Part shown: positions 1 to 8,854 of the stretch, piece after piece
Numbering within the stretch: the stretch's first letter is position 1
Layout: the number at the start of each line of letters is the position of its first letter
DNA from: Pseudomonadota bacterium
GTDB lineage: Bacteria > Pseudomonadota > Gammaproteobacteria > Burkholderiales > Sulfuriferulaceae
Length of the DNA stretch: 64,000 nucleotides
Assembly: GCA_021845925.1 (NCBI GenBank)
Contig: JAJZUW010000003.1
Coordinates: 210,683 to 274,682 of the forward strand
Reading direction: 5' to 3'
Notes under the pieces: generated by a model
Databases searched by the model: none
The model's input: the letters and a program-made list of their open reading frames with translations, nothing else
What the model was told of the DNA's origin: nothing
Translations under genes and position numbers: made by a program

Positions 1-157
1 CGGCAACGGCGTGAAACGGGGGGCCGATTTTCTTTTGCTGAATGTCGTGGCAGGTCAGGCAGGCGTTCTGGGCGGCCAGGGTCATGCCGGGGTCTTCGGC
101 ATGGGCGATTCCGGTGGTGACGAGCAGACAGGCGGCAAGCAGGAGGCTGGCTTTCAT
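1..157 (-). CDS. c-type cytochrome, 3' end outside window (partial)
   Basis: Reading leftward from the ATG at 157-155, the protein begins with a hydrophobic signal peptide (about residues 1-20, ending AHA) followed by a heme-binding CLTCH motif at residues 33-37. It is then cut by the window edge after 52 residues. It looks like a small periplasmic class I cytochrome c, a soluble electron carrier. Its start overlaps the stop of the upstream ParA-like gene in an ATGA arrangement, so the two are probably translated together. The heme motif and export signal are seen directly; its redox partners cannot be inferred from the fragment. Confidence 0.8.
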   Translation of the reverse strand, partial: MKASLLLAACLLVTTGIAHAEDPGMTLAAQNACLTCHDIQQKKIGPPFHAVA

Positions 158-813
158 AGGTATTCCGTCAGTTCTTCAGGGAGTTTATCGACTGGTGGTT
201 GCTGGTCGATCCAGTTTAGCAGGGCAAGCCAGGGTTCGCGCAGCCGGTCGGTGGCACGGGCCGGCAGATCGGCAATTCCGCGGCCTTCAAAGGCAGCGTT
301 GATATAGTGCTGGCTGTCCTGAAGATGGGTGATCAGCGGCAGGGATTGTTGCTGCAGCCAGTCTTCCAGCTGGCGGGCGGCGCGGGTGCGCGGAGTGACG
401 CGCATGCCGACTGCGCCGGCCAGGGTTTTTTCCTTGCGAATGGCTTTTTCTTCGCCAAGTGCCCGGAGAAATTCGTCACTGGCGGAGATGTCGAAAGCGG
501 AAGGCGCAACGGGCACGATCACCTGTCGGGCAAGTTTCAGCATGCGCGACAGCATTTTGCCGTGCAAACCGGCCGCGCTGTCGATGATCAGCCAGCCGGT
601 CTGCGATCCCTGGTTCTGGGCTGGCTGATAGGGCCAGATGGCAGGCAGACTGGCCGGACGACTGGCCAGCCAGCGGCGTGCAGATTGCTGGCGATCAAGA
701 TCCAGCAGGCGGACGTTGTCTCCACGTGCGGCAAGCAGGCTGGCCAGGTTGACGGCAAGCGTGGTTTTTCCACTGCCGCCTTTCGGGTTGGCAATCAGCA
801 GGGTGCGGATCAT
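154..813 (-). CDS. ParA/MinD-family ATPase (not the carboxysome McdA)
   Basis: A 219-residue protein with the deviant Walker A motif KGGSGKTT at residues 11-18, and a WLIIDSAAG stretch that fits the ParA switch II region. ParA proteins bind DNA nonspecifically as ATP dimers and position cargo such as plasmids, chromosomes or protein complexes. No ParB or centromere-like repeat is visible nearby, so the cargo is unknown. The gene is overlapped by 4 bp on both sides, by ilvD upstream and the cytochrome c gene downstream, so all three probably share one transcript. It differs clearly from the second ParA-like protein at 21667-22302, which sits beside a McdB. Confidence 0.8.
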   Translation of the reverse strand: MIRTLLIANPKGGSGKTTLAVNLASLLAARGDNVRLLDLDRQQSARRWLASRPASLPAIWPYQPAQNQGSQTGWLIIDSAAGLHGKMLSRMLKLARQVIVPVAPSAFDISASDEFLRALGEEKAIRKEKTLAGAVGMRVTPRTRAARQLEDWLQQQSLPLITHLQDSQHYINAAFEGRGIADLPARATDRLREPWLALLNWIDQQPPVDKLPEELTEYL

Positions 814-2669
814 TCCTTGGGTTCGATCTGGCTGACATCACGCACCGCGCCGGTGGCTGCCGATGTGGTCAGGGCAGCATAGGCACGCAGTGCCGGCGAA
901 ACCTTGCGCTGTCGTTTGATGGCCGGGTGCCATGCGGCACGGCCGCGCGCCTGCATGACGGCCCGGCGACTGGCCAGGATTTCGTCACTGACCTCGACAT
1001 GAATCCTGCGCGCAGGGATATCGATTTCAATCATGTCGCCTTCTTCCACCAGACCGATATTGCCGCCTTCAGCAGCTTCCGGTGACACGTGACCGATGCT
1101 GAGGCCGGAGGTGCCGCCCGAAAAACGGCCATCGGTAATCAGCGCGCAGGCCTTGCCGAGGCCTTTGGATTTCAGGTAGGCGGTCGGGTAGAGCATTTCC
1201 TGCATGCCCGGTCCTCCTTTGGGGCCTTCGTAACGGATCAGAACGATATCGCCGGGTTTGATGCTGTCATTCAGGATGCCTTCCACGGCGCCGTCCTGCG
1301 ATTCGAAAATGCGCGCCGGACCACGGAAGCGAAAAATGCTTTCGTCCACACCGGCCGTTTTGACAATGCAGCCGTCCAGCGCCAGATTGCCATACAGAAT
1401 GGCCAGGCCGCCTTCCAGGCTGTAGGCATGCTGCATGTCGCGAATGCAACCATGGGTGCGGTCGGTATCCAGATCCGGCCAGCGCTTGTCCTGGCTGAAA
1501 GCAACCTGGGTGGGCACGCCGCCGGGCGCCGCACGGTAAAACTGGCGTACGGCATCACTGCTTGTTCTGCGGATATCCCATTCTTCCAGCGCAGCGCCAA
1601 GGCTGGCGCTGTGCACGGTCGGCAGGTCGCGGTGAATCAGTCCGGCGCGGTCCAGTTCGCCCAGAATGGCGAATACGCCGCCGGCACGGTGAACGTCTTC
1701 CATGTGGTACAGCGGTGTCGACGGCGCGACCTTGCACAGGTTGGGCACGCGTCGGCTCATGCGGTCGATGTCCTGCATGCGGAAGGGCACCCCGGCCTCA
1801 CTGGCAGCGGCCAGCAGATGCAGCACGGTGTTGGTGGAACCGCCCATGGCGATATCCAGTGCAATGGCATTTTCAAAGGCGGAAAAACTGGCAATCGAAC
1901 GCGGCAACACGGATTCGTCGTTGCCTTCATAGTAGCGGCGCGCCAGCTCCACGATCAGCCGGCCGGCCTTGAGAAACAGTTGCTTGCGGTCAGCGTGGGT
2001 GGCAAGCACCGAGCCATTGCCCGGCAGGCTGAGCCCCAGCGCTTCGGTCAGGCAGTTCATCGAATTGGCGGTGAACATGCCGGAGCAGGAGCCGCAGGTC
2101 GGGCAGGCCGAGCGTTCAACCTGTTCCACCGTGGCATCGCTTTCATTGCTGTTGGCGGCCAGCACCATGGCGTCCACCAGATCGAGTTTGGCTGTCTTGC
2201 CGTGCAGTACGGTCTTGCCGGACTCCATCGGACCACCGGAAACGAAAACCACCGGAATGTTGAGGCGCAGCGCGGCCATCAGCATGCCGGGCGTGATCTT
2301 GTCGCAATTGGACAGACAGACCAGCGCATCCGCGCAGTGGGCATTGACCATGTATTCGACACTGTCTGCGATGAGATCGCGCGACGGCAGCGAGTACAGC
2401 ATGCCGTCGTGTCCCATCGCGATGCCGTCGTCGATGGCGATGGTATTGAATTCCTTGGCGACGCCGCCGGCGGCCTCGACTTCGCGTGCGATCAGCTGGC
2501 CAAGATCTTTCAGGTGGACATGGCCGGGCACGAACTGGGTGAACGAATTGGCAATGGCGATGATGGGTTTGCTGAAATCATCGTCCTTCATGCCGGTGGC
2601 GCGCCACAGCGCGCGCGCGCCGGCCATGTTGCGACCATGGGTGGATGTGCGTGAACGGTATGCTGGCAT
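810..2669 (-). CDS. ilvD: dihydroxy-acid dehydratase
   Basis: A 619-residue protein, close to the usual IlvD length of about 616. IlvD converts 2,3-dihydroxy-isovalerate and 2,3-dihydroxy-3-methylvalerate into the 2-oxo acids that precede valine, leucine and isoleucine. The N-terminus [19 protein letters not shown], the [12 protein letters not shown] block and the [10 protein letters not shown] block with iron-sulfur cysteines are all family hallmarks. I start at 2669 rather than at an upstream ATG at 2729, because the longer form would add 20 residues unlike the family and run into the start of lgt. It is transcribed away from lgt across a 58-bp gap. Confidence 0.97.
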   Translation of the reverse strand: MPAYRSRTSTHGRNMAGARALWRATGMKDDDFSKPIIAIANSFTQFVPGHVHLKDLGQLIAREVEAAGGVAKEFNTIAIDDGIAMGHDGMLYSLPSRDLIADSVEYMVNAHCADALVCLSNCDKITPGMLMAALRLNIPVVFVSGGPMESGKTVLHGKTAKLDLVDAMVLAANSNESDATVEQVERSACPTCGSCSGMFTANSMNCLTEALGLSLPGNGSVLATHADRKQLFLKAGRLIVELARRYYEGNDESVLPRSIASFSAFENAIALDIAMGGSTNTVLHLLAAASEAGVPFRMQDIDRMSRRVPNLCKVAPSTPLYHMEDVHRAGGVFAILGELDRAGLIHRDLPTVHSASLGAALEEWDIRRTSSDAVRQFYRAAPGGVPTQVAFSQDKRWPDLDTDRTHGCIRDMQHAYSLEGGLAILYGNLALDGCIVKTAGVDESIFRFRGPARIFESQDGAVEGILNDSIKPGDIVLIRYEGPKGGPGMQEMLYPTAYLKSKGLGKACALITDGRFSGGTSGLSIGHVSPEAAEGGNIGLVEEGDMIEIDIPARRIHVEVSDEILASRRAVMQARGRAAWHPAIKRQRKVSPALRAYAALTTSAATGAVRDVSQIEPKE

Positions 2670-2727
2670 GTTTTCTTCATCAACTGGTGCGATAATACCG
2701 GCTATTCTAACCCGATTCGGGAACGTC

Positions 2728-3516
2728 ATGCTCGTTTACCCTCACTTCAATCCGGTGGCTTTTTCACTGGGTCCTCTCTCTGTGCGCTGGTATGGGCTCA
2801 TGTATATGCTGGCCTTCATTCTGGTGCTGGTGCTCGGACGTGCGCAGATTCGCCGGCAGCCGCAATCCGCGTGGACGACCCAGATGCTGGACGATGTCCT
2901 GTCATGGGGGGTGCTCGGCGTGGTGCTTGGCGGCCGGCTCGGTTACGTGCTGTTCTACAAGCCGGCGTTTTATCTGGCGCACCCCTTGCAGGTGTTTTAT
3001 GTCTGGCAGGGCGGCATGTCGTTCCATGGCGGCTTTCTTGGCGTGTTGCTGGCCATGTGGCTGTTTGCCAGACGACACGGCCGTTCCTGGCTGTCCATCA
3101 CCGATTTCATTGCGCCGCTGGTGCCTCTTGGTCTGGGGGCCGGCCGTATTGGCAATTTCATCAATGGCGAATTGTGGGGTCGTCCTACCGATGTGCCGTG
3201 GGCCATGGTTTTTCCGCAGGTGGACCTGCAACCGCGCCACCCTTCGCAGCTGTATGAGTTTGGCCTGGAAGGATTGACCCTGTTTGTCATCCTATGGTGG
3301 TTTTCCAGTCGTTCCCGGCCGGTGGGTGCGGTTTCGGCCCTGTTTCTGATTGGCTATGGCAGTTTCCGTTTTCTGGCCGAATTCACCCGCGAACCGGACG
3401 ATTTTCTGGGCCTGCTGGCGCTCGGGCTCAGCATGGGGCAGTGGTTGTCGTTGCCGATGATTCTGGCCGGCATTGCCATGATGGTGTGGGCGTACCGGCG
3501 CAAGGCCGCTCAATGA
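2728..3516 (+). CDS. lgt: prolipoprotein diacylglyceryl transferase
   Basis: A 262-residue multi-spanning inner-membrane enzyme that moves a diacylglyceryl group from phosphatidylglycerol onto the lipobox cysteine of prelipoproteins. The HGGFLG block and the signature [10 protein letters not shown] with its downstream HPSQLYE block are present, along with about seven hydrophobic segments. The start at 2728 ([12 protein letters not shown]) is the family N-terminus; the open frame extends far upstream only as antisense of ilvD. The stop overlaps the oxyR start (ATGA). One likely client in this window is the lipoprotein secretin at 46356. Confidence 0.97.
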   Translation: MLVYPHFNPVAFSLGPLSVRWYGLMYMLAFILVLVLGRAQIRRQPQSAWTTQMLDDVLSWGVLGVVLGGRLGYVLFYKPAFYLAHPLQVFYVWQGGMSFHGGFLGVLLAMWLFARRHGRSWLSITDFIAPLVPLGLGAGRIGNFINGELWGRPTDVPWAMVFPQVDLQPRHPSQLYEFGLEGLTLFVILWWFSSRSRPVGAVSALFLIGYGSFRFLAEFTREPDDFLGLLALGLSMGQWLSLPMILAGIAMMVWAYRRKAAQ

Positions 3517-4430
3517 CCCTGACCGAGTTGCGCTACATTGTTGCGGTAGCCCGCGAACGACACTTCAGCCGTGCTGCCGAGGCCTGTTTTGTGTCGCAAC
3601 CCACGTTGAGCGTTGCAATCCGCAAGCTGGAAGAAGAGCTGGGCGTGGTGCTGTTCGAACGTGCAAACAACGAGATTGCCGTAACCCCGGTTGGTGAGCG
3701 GATTATCGAGCAGGCGGCCCGCGTGCTGGAAGAGGTGCAGGCGATCCGGCAGATGGCCCGCGACGGCGCCAATGATCTGGTTGGCCCCCTCCGTCTGGGG
3801 GCGATTTACACCATAGCGCCGTATCTGCTGCCGGAACTGATTCCGGCGCTGCATCGCATCGCGCCGCAGATGCCATTGCTGCTGGAAGAAAACTTCACGT
3901 TCCGGCTGACCGAACGGCTCAGACAGGGTGAGCTGGATGCCATTCTGGTGGCCCTGCCCTACGACGAGCCAGGTCTGCGCGTGCGCGTCCTGTACGAAGA
4001 ACCGTTCCGGGTGGTGTTGCCGGACGACCATCCCTGGGTTGGCCGTGCGGCGATTCCGGCCGATGAACTGACACCGGAAAACATGTTGTTGCTGGGTGTG
4101 GGGCACTGTTTCCGTGATCAGGTTCTGGAAGCCTGTCCGGCGCTCAACCGCAGTCTGTCGCATGCCGGGGCCCAGCAGACCTTGCAGTCGGGCAGTCTGG
4201 AAACCATCCGCTACATGGTGGCTTCGGGTGCTGGCATTTCGGTGATGCCGTGTACCGCCACCCGGCGCCAGTCCATCGATGGTCTGGTGTACAAGCCGTT
4301 CGAGGCACCGGCGCCACGTCGCCAGGTGGCGCTGGCCTGGCGCAAGAGTTTTCCCCGGATCGCGGCCATGGAAGTGCTGGCCGAGGCCGTGGCCGCCTGT
4401 TCACTGAATTGCATGGACAATAGTCAGTAG
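3513..4430 (+). CDS. oxyR: hydrogen-peroxide-sensing LysR regulator OxyR
   Basis: A 305-residue LysR-family protein with an N-terminal winged helix-turn-helix (residues 1-60) and a periplasmic-binding-like effector domain. The peroxide-sensing cysteines fall at C199 and C208 in the context [12 protein letters not shown], the same numbering as in Escherichia coli OxyR, so disulfide-based activation is expected. The start at 3513 overlaps the lgt stop by 4 bp. A four-half-site OxyR operator spans the end of this gene (4420-4456) and precedes the rubrerythrin gene, which points to direct control of the downstream peroxide-defence set. Confidence 0.95.
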   Translation: MTLTELRYIVAVARERHFSRAAEACFVSQPTLSVAIRKLEEELGVVLFERANNEIAVTPVGERIIEQAARVLEEVQAIRQMARDGANDLVGPLRLGAIYTIAPYLLPELIPALHRIAPQMPLLLEENFTFRLTERLRQGELDAILVALPYDEPGLRVRVLYEEPFRVVLPDDHPWVGRAAIPADELTPENMLLLGVGHCFRDQVLEACPALNRSLSHAGAQQTLQSGSLETIRYMVASGAGISVMPCTATRRQSIDGLVYKPFEAPAPRRQVALAWRKSFPRIAAMEVLAEAVAACSLNCMDNSQ

Positions 4431-4456
4431 CTATTGCGAATATTGCAATAATCAAT
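4420..4456 (+). promoter_or_regulatory. OxyR operator spanning the oxyR stop codon
   Basis: Four half-sites spaced on the DNA helical repeat: ATAG at 4420, CTAT at 4431, ATTG at 4442 and CAAT at 4453, each separated by exactly seven bases. This matches the known OxyR layout ATAG-N7-CTAT-N7-ATAG-N7-CTAT with slight drift in the last two. It lies about 80 bp upstream of the rubrerythrin start and overlaps the oxyR stop codon (4428-4430). Confidence 0.75.
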
Positions 4457-4534
4457 TGGAACAATCGGGTGGTTCTGTTTAGCATGTCAACCATGGAGCA
4501 ACCGCTCCGTATGCCAACCAGAAGGAGAGCCATC

Positions 4535-4999
4535 ATGAGTGTTACCGTCCAGAATCTGGAAGCCGCGTTTGCCGGTGAATCCATGGCCCACATCAAATAC
4601 CTGTACTTTGCCCGCATCTGTCGCGCCGCCGGCGATGAAGCAACCGCCAGGGTGTTCGAGGAAACGGCGGCCCAGGAAGTGTTGCATGCCTTCGGTCATC
4701 TCGATCTGCTGTATCCGGCCAGCAGCATGTCGCCAGCACGTTGCCTGGAAATGGCCATCGAAGGTGAAACCTACGAATACACCGAAATGTACCCGTCGTT
4801 CCGGCATGCCGCCATGGAAGAAGGTCAGCATGAAGCCGTGGCCGAAATCGACGGCCAGATTGCCGAATCGAAGGAACATGCAGCCCAGTTCCGCGCGACC
4901 CTGGAGAAAGCGGCCAAGCGGTTTGCTGCCCTGGCAAAAGTCGAAGAAAAGCACGCCCGGCATTACCAGGAAACGCTGGATCAGGTGCGCGCAGCCTGA
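4535..4999 (+). CDS. rubrerythrin-type diiron peroxidase (ferritin-like domain only)
   Basis: A 154-residue four-helix-bundle protein with carboxylate and histidine ligands in the rubrerythrin pattern: E15 in GESMAH, E48/H51 in QEVLH, the EGETYEYTEMYPSF helix, and E137-E138-K-H140 in VEEKHARHY. Rubrerythrins reduce hydrogen peroxide to water with electrons from rubredoxin. The C-terminal rubredoxin domain of classical rubrerythrin is missing, and a stand-alone rubredoxin follows 61 bp downstream. I use the ATG at 4535, preceded by AAGGAGAG, rather than an upstream ATG at 4469. The OxyR operator at 4420 suggests peroxide induction. Confidence 0.92.
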   Translation: MSVTVQNLEAAFAGESMAHIKYLYFARICRAAGDEATARVFEETAAQEVLHAFGHLDLLYPASSMSPARCLEMAIEGETYEYTEMYPSFRHAAMEEGQHEAVAEIDGQIAESKEHAAQFRATLEKAAKRFAALAKVEEKHARHYQETLDQVRAA

Positions 5000-5060
5000 A
5001 CGGCTGAGCCGGTTCCCCTGATGCAGAACGAAACCAGTCCCTGATTGAAAGGAATGCACC

Positions 5061-5225
5061 ATGAAAAAGTACCAGTGTGTGGTTTGCGGATTCATTTATG
5101 ACGAAGCGGCAGGCATGCCGGAAGAAGGCATTGTGGCGGGAACGCTGTGGACGGATATCCCGGAAGACTGGGCGTGTCCGGACTGCGGTGTTGCCAAGGC
5201 GGATTTTGAAATGGTGGAAATCTGA
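5061..5225 (+). CDS. rubredoxin
   Basis: A 54-residue iron-only electron carrier with the two CxxC knuckles CVVCG (C6, C9) and CPDCG (C39, C42) that hold one iron atom. The typical aromatic and acidic core FIYDEAAG...[12 protein letters not shown] is complete. It sits between rubrerythrin and rubredoxin reductase, so its probable role is to pass electrons from NAD(P)H through the reductase to the peroxidase. It is shorter than most ORF-length cut-offs and easily missed, but the family match is unambiguous. A GAAAGGAA ribosome-binding site lies just upstream. Confidence 0.97.
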   Translation: MKKYQCVVCGFIYDEAAGMPEEGIVAGTLWTDIPEDWACPDCGVAKADFEMVEI

Positions 5226-5285
5226 GATGGCCTGTCCGGCTCGTCTTCATGACGGGCCCGGCCGTGTCAGCATATGGAGGAAAGC

Positions 5286-6428
5286 ATGGAACCGATCATC
5301 ATCGTCGGCAGTGGCATGGCAGGCTATGGCCTGGCCAGGGAATTCCGCAAGCGGAACAGCGAACAGCCGGTAACCATTCTGACTGCCGATGATGGCGCGG
5401 TGTACAGCAAGCCATTGTTGTCCACGGCGCTGGCGCAGGGACAGGTGGCCGATCAACTGCAGCAACACACGGCAGAAGCGCTTGCCGGTCAGCTTGGTGT
5501 GCAGATCCGCACGCAGACTCGCGTAGAGCGAATCGATACCGGCTCGCGTCAGGTGCAGGTGGATGGCGGCTGTCTGTCCTACCGGCATCTGGTACTGGCG
5601 CTGGGCGCCGATCCGGTTGATCCCGGACTGGCCGGCGATGCGGCGGACCGGGTGATGAGCGTGAATGACCTGCAGGATTACCGCCGGTTTCGCAACCGCT
5701 TGCAGGGCAAACGACGGGTGGTGATTCTGGGGGGTGGTCTGATTGGGTGTGAATTTGCCAATGATCTCATTCTGGCCGGATATGAAGTGGATCTGGTCCA
5801 CCCGCGTGAATGGCCGCTGGAGCGGTTGTTGCCACCGGCACTTGGTCGGGTGTTTGTCGACCAGACGCGCGAACGCGGGCTCAACTGGCATTTGCAGCGC
5901 AAGGCGCGGGCGGTGTGGCATGCCGGTGATGATGTCCGGGTGGAGCTTGACAATGGTGACAGTCTGACTGCCGATCTGGTGCTGTCAGCCATCGGGTTGC
6001 GGCCACGCACCAACCTGGCGCAGGACGCCGGATTGCAGGTGGCGCGTGGCATCGTGGTGGATCGTCGGCTGAATGCATCGGTGCCGGCGGTATCTGCCAT
6101 CGGGGATTGCGCTGAGGTTGACGGGCTGGTGCTGCCGTTTGTTCAGCCCTTGCTGGCACAGGCGCGTACTCTGGCCGCCTTGCTGGCCGGCGAAGACACT
6201 GTGCTGGCCTATCCGGCCATGCCTGTGACCATCAAGACACCGATTCTGCCGCTGGTGGTGGGAGGTGCGACACCGGAGCCGGCCCAGAACTGGCAGACCG
6301 ACACCGTGGAAGGTGGTTGGCGCTCCTGTCTGTATGCGGCTGATGGCAGCCTTCAGGGGTTTGCGCTGGCCGGCGCGGCTACCCGCGAACGGGCGACACT
6401 GTCCAGATTGCTGTCACCGTTGCTGTAG
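5286..6428 (+). CDS. NAD(P)H:rubredoxin reductase (FAD-dependent)
   Basis: A 380-residue pyridine-nucleotide-disulfide-type flavoprotein. The N-terminal FAD-binding motif VGSGMAGYG and the second dinucleotide motif ILGGGLIGCEFA for NAD(P)H are seen, along with the late FAD motif VSAIGDCAEVDG. The C-terminal part fits the rubredoxin reductase (RubB/AlkT-type) family. It completes an electron chain from NAD(P)H to rubredoxin to rubrerythrin. I place the start at 5286, because a GGAGGAAAG ribosome-binding site lies there; an ATG at 5274 would swallow that site. Confidence 0.9.
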   Translation: MEPIIIVGSGMAGYGLAREFRKRNSEQPVTILTADDGAVYSKPLLSTALAQGQVADQLQQHTAEALAGQLGVQIRTQTRVERIDTGSRQVQVDGGCLSYRHLVLALGADPVDPGLAGDAADRVMSVNDLQDYRRFRNRLQGKRRVVILGGGLIGCEFANDLILAGYEVDLVHPREWPLERLLPPALGRVFVDQTRERGLNWHLQRKARAVWHAGDDVRVELDNGDSLTADLVLSAIGLRPRTNLAQDAGLQVARGIVVDRRLNASVPAVSAIGDCAEVDGLVLPFVQPLLAQARTLAALLAGEDTVLAYPAMPVTIKTPILPLVVGGATPEPAQNWQTDTVEGGWRSCLYAADGSLQGFALAGAATRERATLSRLLSPLL

Positions 6429-6448
6429 CCGGCGCGTCGTAGTCCGGT

Positions 6449-6817
6449 TCAGGACTGGTTTTGCTGCTCGGCGATTTCCTTGTGCACGGCTGCCATGTCG
6501 AGCTCTTTGGCTTTGCCGATCAGGTCATCCAGCGCGGAGGCGGGCAACGAACCAGGTTGCGAGAAGATGATGACTTTTTCACGGAAAATCATCAGGGTGG
6601 GAATGGAACGGATCTGAAAACTGGCAGCCAGACCTTGTTCTTCTTCGGTGTTGACCTTGGCAAACACGATGTCGGGATATTTTTCCGAAGCCGCTTCGAA
6701 GATGGGCGCAAAGGCACGGCAGGGGCCGCACCATGGGGCCCAGAAATCAACCAGAATGAAATTGTTGTCGAGAATGGTGGATTCAAAGTTGTCTTGCGTG
6801 AGTTCCAGAACAGCCAT
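6449..6817 (-). CDS. thioredoxin-like disulfide reductase
   Basis: A 122-residue cytoplasmic thioredoxin-fold protein with the classical active site WCGPC (C30, C33) and the cis-proline region IRSIPTLMIF. It is about 15 residues longer than standard thioredoxin at the C-terminus, with a helical tail ending AEQQNQS. It probably reduces protein disulfides. The start at 6817 has a GGAG ribosome-binding site; an ATG at 6838 lacks one. It is convergent with the rubredoxin reductase gene and divergent from regB, sharing the intergenic region that holds a RegA box, so it may be redox regulated. Confidence 0.9.
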   Translation of the reverse strand: MAVLELTQDNFESTILDNNFILVDFWAPWCGPCRAFAPIFEAASEKYPDIVFAKVNTEEEQGLAASFQIRSIPTLMIFREKVIIFSQPGSLPASALDDLIGKAKELDMAAVHKEIAEQQNQS

Positions 6818-6902
6818 GTCTTGCTCCTGTAGTAACATGCGTCACATTAACATGAGTTGTATGCCCTGACCAGACCGGTTGGTGATCTGTCCGGCAGCAA
6901 AA

Positions 6903-6919
6903 TGCGACAAATCGTCGCA
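6903..6919. promoter_or_regulatory. RegA/PrrA-type operator between thioredoxin and regB
   Basis: An inverted repeat TGCGAC-N5-GTCGCA. The core GCGAC-N5-GTCGC agrees with the GCGNC-N5-GNCGC pattern reported for RegA/PrrA. It sits 40 bp upstream of the regB start, and the same core with the same spacing recurs at 8786-8800. Confidence 0.6.
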
Positions 6920-6959
6920 GTGGCGGACAAGAGGGTCAAACCCCGTTACAATCATCGTC

Positions 6960-8267
6960 ATGATTCGTCCCGTTTCCGCTCCCAGTCTGGCATCTGCCGG
7001 TAGCCTGCTGCGCGATATCCTGGCGTTGCGCGTGTACGGCCTGCTGGCCCAGATTGTGGTGGTTGTGGTGGCCGTGATCGTGCTGCATGCCGATTTGTCA
7101 TTGCGCCCGCTGGGCTTGCTGATCGTGCTTGGCGGCATGTTTGCCGGCTGGACGGCCTACCGGTTGCGCCGTGGCTGGCCGGTGACATTGCTGGAATGTT
7201 TTTTCCAGCTGCTGACCGACATTCTGTTGTTGACATTCCTGCTCTATTTTTCTGGTGGAGCAGCCAATCCGTTCGTTTCCCTGTATCTGCTGCCGATCAT
7301 GATCGGTGCCACCGCCTTGCCGTCCCGCCTGGCCTGGCTGCTGTCGCTGTCCGGCCTGCTGTCCTACAGCGCCCTGATGGCCTGGCACCAGCCGCTGGTT
7401 CTGCCGCCTGGCAGCGCGGCGTTTCATCTGCATGTGCTTGGCATGTGGCTCAATTTCATTCTGAGTACCATATTGATTACCTACTTTATTGGTCGCATGG
7501 CCATTGGCTTGCGCCGGCGCGACGGGCAACTGGCCCGTGTGCGCGAACAACGTCTGCGCGATGAGCAGATTGTTGCCATTGGCAGCCTCGCGGCGGGCGC
7601 AGCGCATGAGCTGTCGACACCGCTGGCCACCATGAATGTGATTGCCGGTGAACTGCTGCATGCGCATTCCGGCGACGCTGCGCTGGCTGACCAGCTGGAA
7701 TTGCTGCGTTCGCAAATCCGGGTATGCAAGCAGGTGCTGACCCGGTTGACCAGGGCAGACCGGGCAGGACAGGCAGGCCGGGCGGATTCGGGCCAGGTGG
7801 TGCGATTGGATGAATGGCTGGCAGCACGGCTGGATGAATGGCAGGTCATGCGGCCGCAGGTGTCGCTGGACCTGCGCTGGCTGGGTTCGGGAGACATGCC
7901 TCGCTTCATTGCCGGGGATGCCCTCGGGCAGGCCTTGCTCAACCTGTGCAACAATGCCGCGGATGCGGGCCATGAACAGGTCGAGATCGAAGCCGACTGG
8001 GATCTGCGACAGATCCGGCTGGATATTCTGGACCGCGGCACAGGATTTCCGGAAGAGATTCCGGTCGGAACGGCAATTTTTACCACCAAGCAGGCGCAGG
8101 GCGGAAGTGGCATCGGCCTGTTGCTGGCCAATGCCAGCATCGAACAGTATGGCGGACAGGTCAGCCTGTCCGCTCGGCCAGATGGCGGTGCCTGCGTAAC
8201 CGTCATGTTGCCGGTGTTTGATCCAGTCACGGAGGAAACCCATGCGTCGCCTGTTGCTGGTCGATGA
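6960..8267 (+). CDS. regB: redox-sensing histidine kinase RegB/PrrB/ActS
   Basis: A 435-residue membrane kinase with about six transmembrane helices in residues 20-180. The RegB hallmark GGAANPF (residues 99-105), part of the ubiquinone-sensing site, lies in the membrane region. The phosphoacceptor H216 is in HELSTPLATM, and C256 aligns by position with the redox-active cysteine of RegB. An ATPase domain with GGSGIGL follows. RegB-type kinases adjust CO2 fixation, respiration and energy genes to the quinone-pool redox state. I start at 6960; the longer frame from 6879 has no ribosome-binding site. The 3' end overlaps regA by 26 bp. Confidence 0.93.
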   Translation: MIRPVSAPSLASAGSLLRDILALRVYGLLAQIVVVVVAVIVLHADLSLRPLGLLIVLGGMFAGWTAYRLRRGWPVTLLECFFQLLTDILLLTFLLYFSGGAANPFVSLYLLPIMIGATALPSRLAWLLSLSGLLSYSALMAWHQPLVLPPGSAAFHLHVLGMWLNFILSTILITYFIGRMAIGLRRRDGQLARVREQRLRDEQIVAIGSLAAGAAHELSTPLATMNVIAGELLHAHSGDAALADQLELLRSQIRVCKQVLTRLTRADRAGQAGRADSGQVVRLDEWLAARLDEWQVMRPQVSLDLRWLGSGDMPRFIAGDALGQALLNLCNNAADAGHEQVEIEADWDLRQIRLDILDRGTGFPEEIPVGTAIFTTKQAQGGSGIGLLLANASIEQYGGQVSLSARPDGGACVTVMLPVFDPVTEETHASPVAGR

Positions 8268-8772
8268 TGACAGCGTGTTTGCCGGGGTCATGCAGGCGGC
8301 TTTGATCCGGCGGGGTTTCGAGGTCCGCGTGGCTCATGCCACCGAACCGGCGCTGGCCCTGTTGTCCGACTGGCTGCCGGATGACGCCATTGTTGATCTG
8401 CGCATGCCAGGCAGTTCAGGTCTTGCGCTGATCAGTGGCTTGCGCAAGGCCAATCCGGCCATGCGGATTGTCATGCTGACCGGTTATGCGAGCATTGCGA
8501 CTGCAGTCGAGGCCATCAAACTGGGCGCAACACATTATCTGGCCAAGCCGGCCGATGTGGATGACATCGTGGCGGCGCTGGAACGTGACCGTGGTGATGC
8601 CGGCATCGCGCCTTCCGCGCGGCCTCTTTCGGTGGAGCGTCTGGAATGGGAGCACATCCAGAAGGTGCTTGCCGAAAACGAGGGCAATGTATCGGCCACG
8701 GCCCGGGCATTGGGCATGCACCGCCGGACCTTGCAGCGCAAACTGTTCAAGCGGCCGGTGCGTGATGACTGA
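8242..8772 (+). CDS. regA: response regulator RegA/PrrA
   Basis: A 176-residue two-domain regulator. The receiver domain holds the acidic pair at D8-D10, the phosphoacceptor D52 in VDLRMPG and the lysine in YLAKPAD. A short linker leads to a Fis-type helix-turn-helix (NVSATARALGMHRRTLQRKL). The match to RegA/PrrA, including TGYASIATAVEAIKLGATHYL, is strong. A GGAGG site precedes the ATG at 8242. It is the cognate partner of the kinase that overlaps it. Two matching boxes (6903, 8784) bracket the regBA pair and suggest autoregulation and control of the downstream barrel/TlpA pair. Confidence 0.93.
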   Translation: MRRLLLVDDDSVFAGVMQAALIRRGFEVRVAHATEPALALLSDWLPDDAIVDLRMPGSSGLALISGLRKANPAMRIVMLTGYASIATAVEAIKLGATHYLAKPADVDDIVAALERDRGDAGIAPSARPLSVERLEWEHIQKVLAENEGNVSATARALGMHRRTLQRKLFKRPVRDD

Positions 8773-8783
8773 CTGCGCTTGAT

Positions 8784-8802
8784 ATGCGACAACGTGTCGC
8801 AT
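8784..8802. promoter_or_regulatory. second RegA/PrrA-type operator
   Basis: Perfect arms ATGCGAC and GTCGCAT separated by five bases. The core GCGAC-N5-GTCGC is identical in form to the site at 6904-6918. It lies about 50 bp upstream of the outer-membrane protein gene starting at 8855. Confidence 0.6.
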
Positions 8803-8854
8803 TCCGTGGCTGAAGCCTGCTCTTTATAATTCCCCCCGGTCAAACGGGGGCAAG

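Noticed and set aside
1089..2654. 521-codon open frame antisense to ilvD
   Set aside because: Shadow of ilvD; composition is typical of antisense reading and no family is recognised.
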